From positions 1-12,594 of the forward strand of contig WQXD01000077.1 of NCBI GenBank assembly GCA_009785015.1: 12,594 nt of DNA, written 5' to 3'. The notes beneath the pieces were generated by a model, which saw only the letters and a program-made list of their open reading frames with translations, searched no databases and was not told the origin of the DNA. The translations under genes were made by a program, and so were the position numbers. The DNA comes from Oscillospiraceae bacterium. Lineage in GTDB: Bacteria; Bacillota_A; Clostridia; Oscillospirales; WRJC01. Shown one piece after another: positions 5,781 through 12,594 of the stretch (the stretch's first letter is position 1; every line of letters starts with the position of its first letter).

Positions 5781-6065
5781 TCATAATTTCACATATTGCT
5801 GCGGGTTCGTCGGTACGTTTGGCGGCGTGGTCGCGCTTGATATGTTCCGCGTCGTGCGGTACAATATCGCCCTGCCGTTTTCGTCCTCCCCGTAGCGCAA
5901 ATAATGATTCGTGCCGTAGCTTTGACCCGCTTCCCACCCCTCGTGAAGCTCCGCCAACTCTTTCCTTTGCGTATCTGTCAGGTCAGAATTTGTCTGCAAC
6001 AGGAAAAGGTTGAATTTACGCTGCTGTTCCATCAACAATGCCAATTTTTCGAAAATATTATTCAT
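5781..6065 (-). CDS. Small phage protein with a possible carbohydrate-binding-like segment
   Basis: This 94-residue protein has an N-terminal helical half (FEKLALLMEQQRKFNLFLLQ, then DLTDTQRKELAEL). Its C-terminal half reads W-E-x-G-Q-S-Y, YLRYGEDENGRAILYR and ends in NPQQYVKL. The second half recalls the W-x-x-G-x-x-Y / V-x-Y-x-G-x-x-Y-R pattern of short chitin-binding-type modules that occur in many phage tail accessory proteins. The usual Asn/Trp-rich ending is missing, so the match is partial. Its ATG overlaps the end of the previous gene by 8 bases. No function can be assigned; a role at the tail tip fits its position after the fibre gene. Confidence 0.6.
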   Translation of the reverse strand: MNNIFEKLALLMEQQRKFNLFLLQTNSDLTDTQRKELAELHEGWEAGQSYGTNHYLRYGEDENGRAILYRTTRNISSATTPPNVPTNPQQYVKL

Positions 6066-6354
6066 TGCTTTTCGCCCCCACCATCATTCCTAATAATTCT
6101 GTCAATTGTATGTTTGTCAATCCCCGCTCCGGTTCAGGTTCAGGCGGCGCAGGACGTTCCTTTGGTGTGATACCGACTAATTCACCGTCTTCGATAATCA
6201 AATTACAGCAACCCACGCACTCCCAAACGGCGTCATATAAATGTTCCGGGACTATGAGGTAACCGTCACCCAGCCAATTTTCCTCCGCACTGGGGCGCTC
6301 CTGGAGTTCGTGATAAAACCCATCTGCATTCGGTTCTATTTTTATTAGAAGCAT
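6058..6354 (-). CDS. Small hypothetical phage protein following the tail fibre
   Basis: The gene encodes 98 residues from an ATG with AGAGGA 6 bases upstream. The product is acidic, with a compact N-terminal region containing GDGYLIVPEHLYDAVWECV, then CCNLIIEDGELVGITP, a Pro/Glu linker (ERPAPPEPEPER) and a short helical C-terminus (LTNIQLTELLGMM). The order of a Trp/Tyr-rich globular part, the phrase ELVGITP and a Pro-Glu-Pro linker recurs in small proteins beside tail fibre genes of Firmicutes phages, possibly fibre accessory proteins or chaperones, but no activity is known to me. It lies 22 bases after the fibre gene. It contains three Cys within six residues (about 46-51), uncommon in this operon. 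Confidence 0.6.
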   Translation of the reverse strand: MLLIKIEPNADGFYHELQERPSAEENWLGDGYLIVPEHLYDAVWECVGCCNLIIEDGELVGITPKERPAPPEPEPERGLTNIQLTELLGMMVGAKSNE

Positions 6355-6376
6355 TTTTAATCCTCTTTTCTAATTA

Positions 6377-7969
6377 TTATCCAAATATAAAATAATCATA
6401 GATGTAGGTATCTCTATTCATAGCATAGAACGGATTGGGCGTTGAGATATTGGTTATAGTAATAGAAGTTGCCGTAACCGAAGTAACTGTACGTGACTGA
6501 TTACTGTCTTGTGGAGAAGTTACCGACCCCCTTGTGGACGAAAATAATCCAATCCCCTGGAAATCACCCAGTGTTCTCGATAAAATAATGGCCAACTTTG
6601 GTTGAAATGGAAGTCCCGAAATAGTCCTTGACGTTCCGCCGTCTCCTGTATAACTCCCAGACACCATCCTTCCCATATTGCCGGATGTGCCCATTGCTGC
6701 ACTCAAACTCGCCAGGCTTACTTTCCTCAAATACCCATCAGCGGCGGTATTTTGTACAAACACAGAACCTATCGCAGGTGTTTCTATTGCCACGTTGGTA
6801 TTTATATATCCCGCCATCAAATAACCGTTACTATTGGTTCTCGCTATTTGATTTGCCACGTTATTAACGCCCGTTGTATTAACGTGTAATCCATCTGCCA
6901 TATCCGCATTAAGGTTCGCAACCGCTGTTGTCGAAGTCACCGTCAAAGGAGCGGTTCCTGTTGCTACATTGGAGATTAACCTGGTTCCCGTTATCGTATT
7001 GTTAGTGGTTATTGTATTGTTCACCGTCATAGCGGCAGAGAACGTTTTCGCTCCGGATATCGTCTGCGCATCTTCTGCATTTATTATTGTCCTCCACGCA
7101 TTCCATGACGCTGTTGTTGCCGTCCGATAATATACAGGACCATCTACATTATACGGGTATATGAATTGCATTACCCCTGCTGTAGATGCATTTATATTGT
7201 AGCCGCGGTATGTTACCACTGTACAATACGAAAGGTTGTTAAACCTATTGGCCGGATTATTCGAGAAGAATACTGTTTCACCTCTTGGATATGATGTTGG
7301 CGCAGTCAAGCCATCAAAAGCATTGTCCGGCAATTTAATTGCGCCATTGAATACAGGCGGCATTGCCAATTCGCCCGATGTTCCCGTTATGGCTTCCGAT
7401 TGTGTTGCGATTCGTATAAGGCCTCGATTTGTTTGACTTGCCTTATGGGACGGATTCACGAACTTGTTTGTTATCGTACCCTCGTTTACCTCTGTTTGGG
7501 TTGCCGCTTCGATTTCGGCGTCTGAACCCGCTTCGCCTTTTTCACCTTTGTCACCTGTGTCACCTTTTTCGCCCGTATCTCCCTTATCGCCTTTGTATTT
7601 ATACCAATAATAACCGGCATATGTTGTCGGAGCAATTGGATTACTCGTCGATACTATGCCGATATATTCATCGGGCGTCATCAAGAGCGTCTCCGGGGTC
7701 AACGACGTCCCCCAACGTACATGAACATAGGCAGGCACTCCCGAATCGCCCTTTATCGAATTTCCCTGAGATCCTTGTGGACCTTTCAATTCCCCGCTGT
7801 TGTATTTTTGCTGGAAAGTTTGGCCGTCCGCAAATATGATTTTATTCGCGTTGCCAACCTCTATCACGACGCGATTTCCCATTTGGTCATACAATTCAAT
7901 GAAATTATCGTTTAATTTGGCGCGCGTCGTCAGCCCGCCGTCTCCGGCTTCTATATTTTTCCTTGCCAT
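6377..7969 (-). CDS. Phage tail fibre with collagen-like repeats and knob-like domain
   Basis: This 530-residue protein is a likely receptor-binding fibre. The N-terminus (GLTTRAKLNDNFIELYDQM, residues 12-30) is the virion-attachment pattern of many fibres. Collagen-like Gly-X-Y stretches lie at 63-77 and, as eight perfect triplets, at 127-150. Residues about 200-300 resemble a pyocin-knob type domain, with YRTATTASWNAWRTI near the end. Next come a Thr/Asn-rich beta region (about 301-400) with QTISGAKTFSA and LNADMADGLH, motifs frequent in fibre shafts, and a C-terminal head (about 437-530, GSYTGDGGTSRTISGLPFQPK) like the glycine-loop tips of receptor-binding proteins. It starts 5 bases after the hub gene stop, with GGGAG upstream. 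Gly-rich repeats imply trimerisation. The target receptor is unknown. Confidence 0.9.
   Translation of the reverse strand: MARKNIEAGDGGLTTRAKLNDNFIELYDQMGNRVVIEVGNANKIIFADGQTFQQKYNSGELKGPQGSQGNSIKGDSGVPAYVHVRWGTSLTPETLLMTPDEYIGIVSTSNPIAPTTYAGYYWYKYKGDKGDTGEKGDTGDKGEKGEAGSDAEIEAATQTEVNEGTITNKFVNPSHKASQTNRGLIRIATQSEAITGTSGELAMPPVFNGAIKLPDNAFDGLTAPTSYPRGETVFFSNNPANRFNNLSYCTVVTYRGYNINASTAGVMQFIYPYNVDGPVYYRTATTASWNAWRTIINAEDAQTISGAKTFSAAMTVNNTITTNNTITGTRLISNVATGTAPLTVTSTTAVANLNADMADGLHVNTTGVNNVANQIARTNSNGYLMAGYINTNVAIETPAIGSVFVQNTAADGYLRKVSLASLSAAMGTSGNMGRMVSGSYTGDGGTSRTISGLPFQPKLAIILSRTLGDFQGIGLFSSTRGSVTSPQDSNQSRTVTSVTATSITITNISTPNPFYAMNRDTYIYDYFIFG
7520..7591 (-). repeat. Collagen-like Gly-X-Y repeat DNA in the fibre gene
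   Basis: Twenty-four codons make eight uninterrupted Gly-X-Y triplets (GDK, GDT, GEK, GDT, GDK, GEK, GEA, GSD). The nucleotide units are close 9-bp variants, so slippage or recombination could change the fibre length. Confidence 0.85.
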
Positions 7970-7973
7970 AAAA

Positions 7974-9761
7974 TTAAAAACTCCCGTCTATCCAAAACTT
8001 ATCGTTGGTGAAGAAATTTTCCTCTTCGTCTTTCCAGATATATAAAGCCTCTTCGTCGGGCGGCATCTTGTTTATTATGAACTTGGTCTCGACGATTTTG
8101 CCCACTATCTTTGACTTTGCCCTGTTTGCCCGCAGATTTATGTCAAGGCTCTCTATTATGCCGTTTACAGCCTTTTTGTTTTGTAAAAATATATTCGCCC
8201 TGTAGCCCACTTCTTTGCCGTCAAGCACGATATCGGTCTCGACCACCGTTCTGTATTTGTAATAATCATATATATTTTGCGCGACAAGCAGGGCATTTTC
8301 GCTGTTAATGAGGGTGCAACCGCTCAAAACAACTATGTCCTCGATTTCGCCTGCCACGATATATTCGTCCTTGACGCTGTAAATGAGCTCGTTATGGATA
8401 TATTTAAGTCCCGACAAAACAACCTCGCCCTCCGCGGCCACGTTCACTACAGCGTAATTTATATGAGTCGTATCAATTGCCGCCCCGGCGACCGACAGCG
8501 TATGCGCCGGCTCATTGAACAGAATCGTATGCTTGCCTACCGGCAGCTCGCCGTTGTACAACTCGACAGGCTCGTCGCCCTCGATAAATTCATGGGCGGT
8601 CACGTCAACTCCGGACCTGTACGAGCGGTTTCTCATTTTGCCGTTTCGGTAAACTTTAACACGCGGAATATAATATGTCGTCTCGTCGTCTCGCGGATAA
8701 ACCCACACCGTATTTCGCCTTGACGCATCCGCAGTCGCGCCCACGGCAAAGCACAGCCATTGTAAGGCTTGCCGGCAATCCATCATCGGCATATACCCGG
8801 TAATTGTCGCGCCTGACAATAACGGGTCAATAAAAAACTTTATGTCACCTGTGGGAAAGCAAATATCGAACAGTTGCGCCACAATCGAACCAAGAGGCTC
8901 ATTTTGGTATAAACCGCCCGAAAAATTATACGACTGCATCGCGCCGACTGCGTCAATACAGTTAAAATTAAAAGATATGTTGTTGAGCGTGATATCTTCC
9001 CAGATATCCAGAAAATACACCCCGTACATTTCGTCGTCGGCAGTCAGCGTCAATTTTTGCTTTTTCATCAAAAACTCATTTTCGGACGTTCCCGTATCGG
9101 CAAATTCCGGGTTCTTTTGCAGAATATTAAAATCAAATGTGTTGACACTCAAAACATCGCTGATCGGGTCTATTTCCTCCAATAAATTAGCCGTATTTAT
9201 CATATTGTCGGTAAACCGAAATATAATGCCGTACTCAATGGCGAACATCTTTATATACCGGTACGGATTATTTGTCGATAACATCTCGATTTTTACGCGC
9301 GTATAATCGGCCACGGATTCTTTTATCGTAGCGGCTACGCTGTCATTTGCGTATATTCCGGTTTTTATAACCGCTCCCGAAAAACCGTACCATGTGACGC
9401 GGATCTGCGAAGCGTAATCATCCGTATCCGGATAAAAAAACAGCGTAAGGCCCGGCGATTTATGCACCGTCGAAAACGTTATATCAAGCGTGGGCGGAAC
9501 GGCGAAAATACCGTTCGCGCCGGACATACTGCGGCTGAACCAAATCCAAGCAATCGGGAAAGGGTTCTCCGGCCATGTCTCCGGCGAATCGTCGAGCAGA
9601 TAATAATTATGCTCGAGGGTCGCATAGTGTCCCGGCGGCTCGATGTTGTCATATTTTAGCAGCGCCGCGTTGCCGAACGGTTGTACGTCCGCAGCCGCCG
9701 GATTGCTGTCCGGCTTCGCCGACGGATCGCTCATCTCGTATTTGATAGCCAACTTTTTCAC
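7974..9761 (-). CDS. Tail hub / Tal-like structural protein
   Basis: This 595-residue protein starts at GTG 9761, which overlaps the upstream TGA by 4 bases (GTGA) and has AAAGGAG 8 bases before it. Residues about 65-175 look like a beta-sandwich typical of the front of clostridial phage tail proteins (DITFSTVHKSPGLTLFFYP, then NPYRYIKMFAIEYG). A linker with LLEEIDPISDVLSVNTFDF (192-211) leads into a long beta-rich region (about 215-570) that fits the hub domains of Tal/gp27-type proteins: LGSIVAQLFDICF, then CRQALQWLCFAVGATADASRRN and a run of strands to IVGKIVET. The C-terminus has a short aromatic tail ending FWIDGSF. No peptidase or lysozyme domain follows, so it lacks the wall-cutting extension some Tal proteins carry. 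Its place right after the Dit-position gene supports the call. Confidence 0.8.
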   Translation of the reverse strand: MKKLAIKYEMSDPSAKPDSNPAAADVQPFGNAALLKYDNIEPPGHYATLEHNYYLLDDSPETWPENPFPIAWIWFSRSMSGANGIFAVPPTLDITFSTVHKSPGLTLFFYPDTDDYASQIRVTWYGFSGAVIKTGIYANDSVAATIKESVADYTRVKIEMLSTNNPYRYIKMFAIEYGIIFRFTDNMINTANLLEEIDPISDVLSVNTFDFNILQKNPEFADTGTSENEFLMKKQKLTLTADDEMYGVYFLDIWEDITLNNISFNFNCIDAVGAMQSYNFSGGLYQNEPLGSIVAQLFDICFPTGDIKFFIDPLLSGATITGYMPMMDCRQALQWLCFAVGATADASRRNTVWVYPRDDETTYYIPRVKVYRNGKMRNRSYRSGVDVTAHEFIEGDEPVELYNGELPVGKHTILFNEPAHTLSVAGAAIDTTHINYAVVNVAAEGEVVLSGLKYIHNELIYSVKDEYIVAGEIEDIVVLSGCTLINSENALLVAQNIYDYYKYRTVVETDIVLDGKEVGYRANIFLQNKKAVNGIIESLDINLRANRAKSKIVGKIVETKFIINKMPPDEEALYIWKDEEENFFTNDKFWIDGSF

Positions 9762-10162
9762 GAAATCGTCTCCTTTGCGACAAAATCAACAACCCAGCTG
9801 CCCCATAATGTCACGCCGTCGCGTATCCTGACGCGCAGATTGAGCGGTCCGGGGTAAGCCCTCATTTGCTGGGTAATTTTGCCGACCGGCAAATCGATTT
9901 CAACGCTCATAAAATTATCTGTTCCCATACTCATTATTTTGTTCCATAAAGCCCTAAATTCCGCGTTTTGGCTGCTGATCCCCGCGAATGTAACGGACAA
10001 ATCGATCAAAATGCCGTTCGGCCCGACGATATACTCAAGCCTTGACCCGGCGGACCGATCTGATCCTTCGTCCTCCTGCACTTGCGGCTTGAGCTCGCAA
10101 TCCAGAATATTTACGTCATAATAGCGCCCGTCAAGGACTATTCCGTTTATTATCCCCCTCAT
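9758..10162 (-). CDS. Short tail protein in the Dit (distal tail) position
   Basis: The product has 134 residues, no Cys beyond one near residue 21, and is predicted mostly beta. It begins RGIINGIVLDGRYYDVNI and carries FRALWNKIMSMGTDNFMSVEIDLPVG in its second half. The gene overlaps the tape measure stop by 4 bases (ATGA) and the hub GTG by 4 bases. In siphophages the slot between the tape measure and the hub gene is held by the distal tail protein. At 134 residues this is about half the size of a classic Dit (around 250), so it may be a minimal Dit N-terminal domain or another small tail protein such as those of about 130 residues seen in lactococcal-type phages. I infer a tail-tip structural role from position; no motif proves it. 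Confidence 0.65.
   Translation of the reverse strand: MRGIINGIVLDGRYYDVNILDCELKPQVQEDEGSDRSAGSRLEYIVGPNGILIDLSVTFAGISSQNAEFRALWNKIMSMGTDNFMSVEIDLPVGKITQQMRAYPGPLNLRVRIRDGVTLWGSWVVDFVAKETIS
9770..9776 (-). promoter_or_regulatory. Ribosome site supporting GTG start at 9761
   Basis: AAAGGAG on the minus strand, 8 bases before GTG 9761. It favours the GTG over the internal ATG ten codons later, which has no such site. Confidence 0.7.
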
Positions 10163-12594
10163 GTTCTCACCGCCGTCCTCGACATCCTGTTGCCGCGCAG
10201 ATTATTTTGACGCTCCATAATAGGCTCGAAAACCCTGCCGAGAACATTGCCGTCAAGCTCGATGACGGGAGAACTCTGCCCGTTTTGCGGCTTGTTGCCT
10301 CTGATCGCGTCCGTGAGCTCATCCTGGCTGTCGATCAGTTCTCGCAGAAGCGATTCGTTCGCGCCGCCGGAAAACTCCGACACTGCGGAAAAATCGGATA
10401 TATTGCGGTCCATATGCAAGTCGGTTTGTATATCGGCGACATCGAAGCCCCCGAAAACTTTAGACACAACGGACTGTACCTTGCTTGCCATACCTTTGAT
10501 TCCCTCGATAAAGCCTTCACCCGTGAAACTGCCGATCCGCTCAAACACCCGGCTCGGCGAGCTGATTTGCAAAACCGATTGAGCGACCTCAACTGACGAC
10601 AGCATAATGGATGTCAATGTATTGTACAACGCGCCGGAACTTTCATTCAACCCCTCGATGATCCCCTGAATCATGTTCACGCCGATCGGGTTTGTCTCGG
10701 AAGACATCGTTTTTTGTAATTCGTCCAAAAGCACGCCGATTTTGTCGTTTGTCTCCAACCGCAGCTCCTCGAGCTCGTCGACGGCCAAATCTTTGGCAAG
10801 CCGATATTTTTCCTGATATAACTCACTCAGCTTGTTAAGGTCGTCATCGCTGGAGTTGAGAAGCTCATCGAGATAGCTGTTGGCGGAAGGCCCCATTTTC
10901 CGTAACTCGGCAAGAAACCCCTCGTCGAGGCCTTTTCCCGCCAATTTTTTCATATTGTCGCCCCACTTCGCCATTTCCGCGATTTGCGCAGCGAGATTTT
11001 CGGAAGTTATCTGCGCTTGGGACTTCTGTGTTTCTTCGGTTGCCGCGGTCAGCTTTTCCTGCGCCTCTATAAGCTTTTCCAGAGTATCTATCTGTTTGGC
11101 GCCTATGGTCTCCATTTCTTCGCTGTATTTAGCCTCGGCGTCGCTTCGCTTTTCGCGCAGCGTTTCCATTGTTTTGTCATATTTTTTTTGCGCGTCTGCT
11201 TGCTTTTTCAACAAATCGCTCCGCTTTTTATCGGTTAAATTTTCGGCAGAGTTCATTTCGCCGGAAACTGCGGCAATCGTTTCCTGCAAAGCGGCGGCAG
11301 CTACTTTCGCGTCTTTGTCTATCTTACCCAGCGCCTTATTCAAAGCACTGGCGGCTTTTGTGGCCTTGTCTTCCAGATCGCCCATCGAGTTTGTCAAATT
11401 ATCATACGTCTTCTGCGAATTTTCAAACGCTTTTTTGTTTTTGTCGATGTTTGTTTCCTGCAAACTGACCTCGCCGAACAGCTTAAATGTATCAAAAAGC
11501 GCCTTGGACCTGTCCTCAAGAGATTTCTGATAATTTTCTTCCAGCTTTTCCATTTCGGAGATAGCCTTTTTTTCAGCGTCGCGCAAATCCTGACGCGCCT
11601 TCGCGAGATTCTTATCGGCTTCCTCGCGTTGTTTCGTGCCCTCCTCATACCTCTCCGAAACACGCTCCCAAGCCTCAATTTCCTCTTGCGCCGAAAGCAT
11701 ATTCAAAGATTTCTGCATATCGATCCAGATTTTTGAATTGTTAAATGTTTCCTCGTTGTATTTTTTTACAGCCGCCTCTTCTTCTTTGCGCAAATCTTCG
11801 CGCAGCTTATTAATCGTTTTGTCGACTTCGACCTTCTCTTTGGAGACCTCGCGGTAATTTTCGCCGAGTGATTCCCACATCTTTATCTCTTCGGCTATGC
11901 TGTAATCGACGCCGTTCTGATAATCCGCTATTTGAAGCTTGGCATTGTCGTAAAACTCCTTTTGTGCCTTTTCCTGCGCCTTTAGCGCATCCGCAGCCGC
12001 TTTTGCTGCCTCTTTCTGCGCTTTTTCCCGCTCTTTGAGCAAATTCTGCGCCTCTTTTGCGGCATCCTTTTGGGCTTTGCTTTCCTCCTTTTGCATTTTT
12101 TCGCGAACTTTCCGCGCCTCCGTCTCGGCATCTATGCGCTGTTTGCTGCCTTTTGCATATTGCTGCGCGAGCTCGTCCCACATCCGGGCTTCTTCGGCCA
12201 GTAAATAATCCGCGCTGTTCCTATAATCTTTTATCCAAAGCACGGCGGCGTCATAAGATTGTTTGGCCAGATTTTTGGCAGCTTTGGCAGCTTTGTCGGC
12301 TTTTTTGTTTATCCCGTCCGCAACGCCTTCGGCGATATTGCCGCCTACCTTGTCGCGGAACGCAGCGGAAGGCGAAGCGATTTCAAGCGCGTCTTGCATC
12401 GCTTGCAACGTATTCTGCGCAAGATTGACCATCGTATTGTACAAATCCGACGACTTGCTTGTAACGCCGTCGATAATGCCCTGCACTATATTCATACCGA
12501 CACCGGGATAATCCGCTTTGTCGGTTTCGGCGGCGATAACCGCGCTCGCCTCAACCACGAGGCTCTGCGCCGCGATATTCAAGTTATCATTGCC
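10159..12594 (-). CDS. Tail tape measure protein, N-terminus off the right edge
   Basis: The frame is open to the window edge (811 residues present). A TTG at 12582 is in frame but reading continues upstream, so the true start lies outside. Long Lys/Glu/Ala coiled coil fills about 11000-12300. It is flanked by two related modules (12298-12504 and 10468-10689), each reading GIIDG/GIIEG, LYNT, an alpha segment, then I-A/S-SPS-x-x-F and EG-x-x-x-GI. This is a module I know from Firmicutes tape measure proteins. Three diverged repeats of about 57 residues, with an aligned Trp (codons at 12178, 11875, 11668), lie in the coiled coil. The protein sets tail length and helps DNA passage. The C-terminal 100 residues (GGFDVADIQTDLHMD, then RVFEPIMERQNN) are the usual tape measure tail end. 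The gene overlaps the next by 4 bases. Confidence 0.92.
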   Translation of the reverse strand, partial: GNDNLNIAAQSLVVEASAVIAAETDKADYPGVGMNIVQGIIDGVTSKSSDLYNTMVNLAQNTLQAMQDALEIASPSAAFRDKVGGNIAEGVADGINKKADKAAKAAKNLAKQSYDAAVLWIKDYRNSADYLLAEEARMWDELAQQYAKGSKQRIDAETEARKVREKMQKEESKAQKDAAKEAQNLLKEREKAQKEAAKAAADALKAQEKAQKEFYDNAKLQIADYQNGVDYSIAEEIKMWESLGENYREVSKEKVEVDKTINKLREDLRKEEEAAVKKYNEETFNNSKIWIDMQKSLNMLSAQEEIEAWERVSERYEEGTKQREEADKNLAKARQDLRDAEKKAISEMEKLEENYQKSLEDRSKALFDTFKLFGEVSLQETNIDKNKKAFENSQKTYDNLTNSMGDLEDKATKAASALNKALGKIDKDAKVAAAALQETIAAVSGEMNSAENLTDKKRSDLLKKQADAQKKYDKTMETLREKRSDAEAKYSEEMETIGAKQIDTLEKLIEAQEKLTAATEETQKSQAQITSENLAAQIAEMAKWGDNMKKLAGKGLDEGFLAELRKMGPSANSYLDELLNSSDDDLNKLSELYQEKYRLAKDLAVDELEELRLETNDKIGVLLDELQKTMSSETNPIGVNMIQGIIEGLNESSGALYNTLTSIMLSSVEVAQSVLQISSPSRVFERIGSFTGEGFIEGIKGMASKVQSVVSKVFGGFDVADIQTDLHMDRNISDFSAVSEFSGGANESLLRELIDSQDELTDAIRGNKPQNGQSSPVIELDGNVLGRVFEPIMERQNNLRGNRMSRTAVRT

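Larger units (their letters stand above)
2092..12594. mobile_element. Prophage (late region), right end outside the window
   Basis: Twelve consecutive minus-strand genes, with overlaps of 4-11 bases or gaps of at most 22, encode tail, tail-tip and lysis proteins. They start at a tape measure protein entering from the right edge and end at an M23 endolysin and a strong terminator. The left boundary is placed near the 3' end of the tRNA-Val gene. Integrase, repressor, replication, packaging and head genes are not in the window. Whether the phage is intact cannot be judged, but none of the visible genes is broken. The tape measure - Dit - hub order without sheath genes suggests a siphovirus. Confidence 0.85.

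Noticed and set aside
5767..5937. Extended start of the 80-aa membrane protein (137 aa)
   Set aside because: The extension overlaps the upstream gene in another frame, reads as low-complexity charged sequence, and the AGGAGG site marks ATG 5766.
2264..12511. Numerous plus-strand ORFs of 60-216 codons across the late region
   Set aside because: All are shadows of the minus-strand genes; their translations lack coherent domains and none has both a good start site and independent space.
12580..12582. TTG as start of the tape measure protein
   Set aside because: The frame stays open to the window edge and the segment already lies inside a typical internal tape measure module.
2359..12594. Diversity-generating retroelement or CRISPR array
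   Set aside because: No reverse transcriptase, no template/variable repeat pair near the adhesin genes, and no regularly spaced palindromic repeats were seen.

Overview
The window is a prophage-host junction in what looks like a low-to-mid GC Firmicute, probably a clostridial (gut-type) genome. The taxonomic guess is an inference from strong AGGAGG-type ribosome sites, TGn-TATAAT promoters, a tRNA gene with encoded CCA, and phage proteins of clostridial siphovirus style. It is not proven by any marker gene.

Host side (1-2091): the 5' part of a large membrane protein gene of the DUF2079 family runs leftwards off the window (1-1632, minus strand, missed by simple ORF calling because it has no stop inside the window). 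A 383-base AT-rich spacer follows, with two candidate promoters for that gene and a near-consensus promoter for a plus-strand tRNA-Val(GAC) gene (2016-2091), which is followed by its own terminator.

Junction (2092-2358): no gene. It holds a paired set of 12-bp direct repeats of the ATTTRAGGCTAA type, resembling integrase arm-type sites. Two back-to-back convergent terminators then insulate the tRNA from the phage late operon. The tRNA 3' end pointing at the phage fits classic integration into the 3' end of a tRNA gene.

Prophage late operon (12594 down to 2359, all minus strand, tightly packed with start/stop overlaps): tape measure protein (N-terminus off the right edge), a short Dit-position tail protein, a Tal/hub-like tail protein, a collagen-repeat tail fibre with a knob-like domain, two small accessory proteins, a holin-like protein, a Trp-rich tail-tip protein, a tail-collar protein whose collar fold appears to be interrupted by a beta-propeller, a single-TM coiled-coil protein, a second two-TM holin-like protein, and an M23-type endolysin with an SH3-like C-terminal domain. 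The order tape measure - Dit - hub with no sheath gene suggests a long non-contractile tail (siphovirus). The late transcript ends at a strong hairpin just past the lysin. No integrase, repressor, capsid or packaging genes lie in the window; they would be to the right.

The most notable items are the split collar/propeller protein, the repeat-bearing candidate attachment region, the internally duplicated tape measure protein, and the presence of three membrane proteins in the lysis-related part, one of them placed among the tail genes. I did not find an obviously new defence or mobile system.
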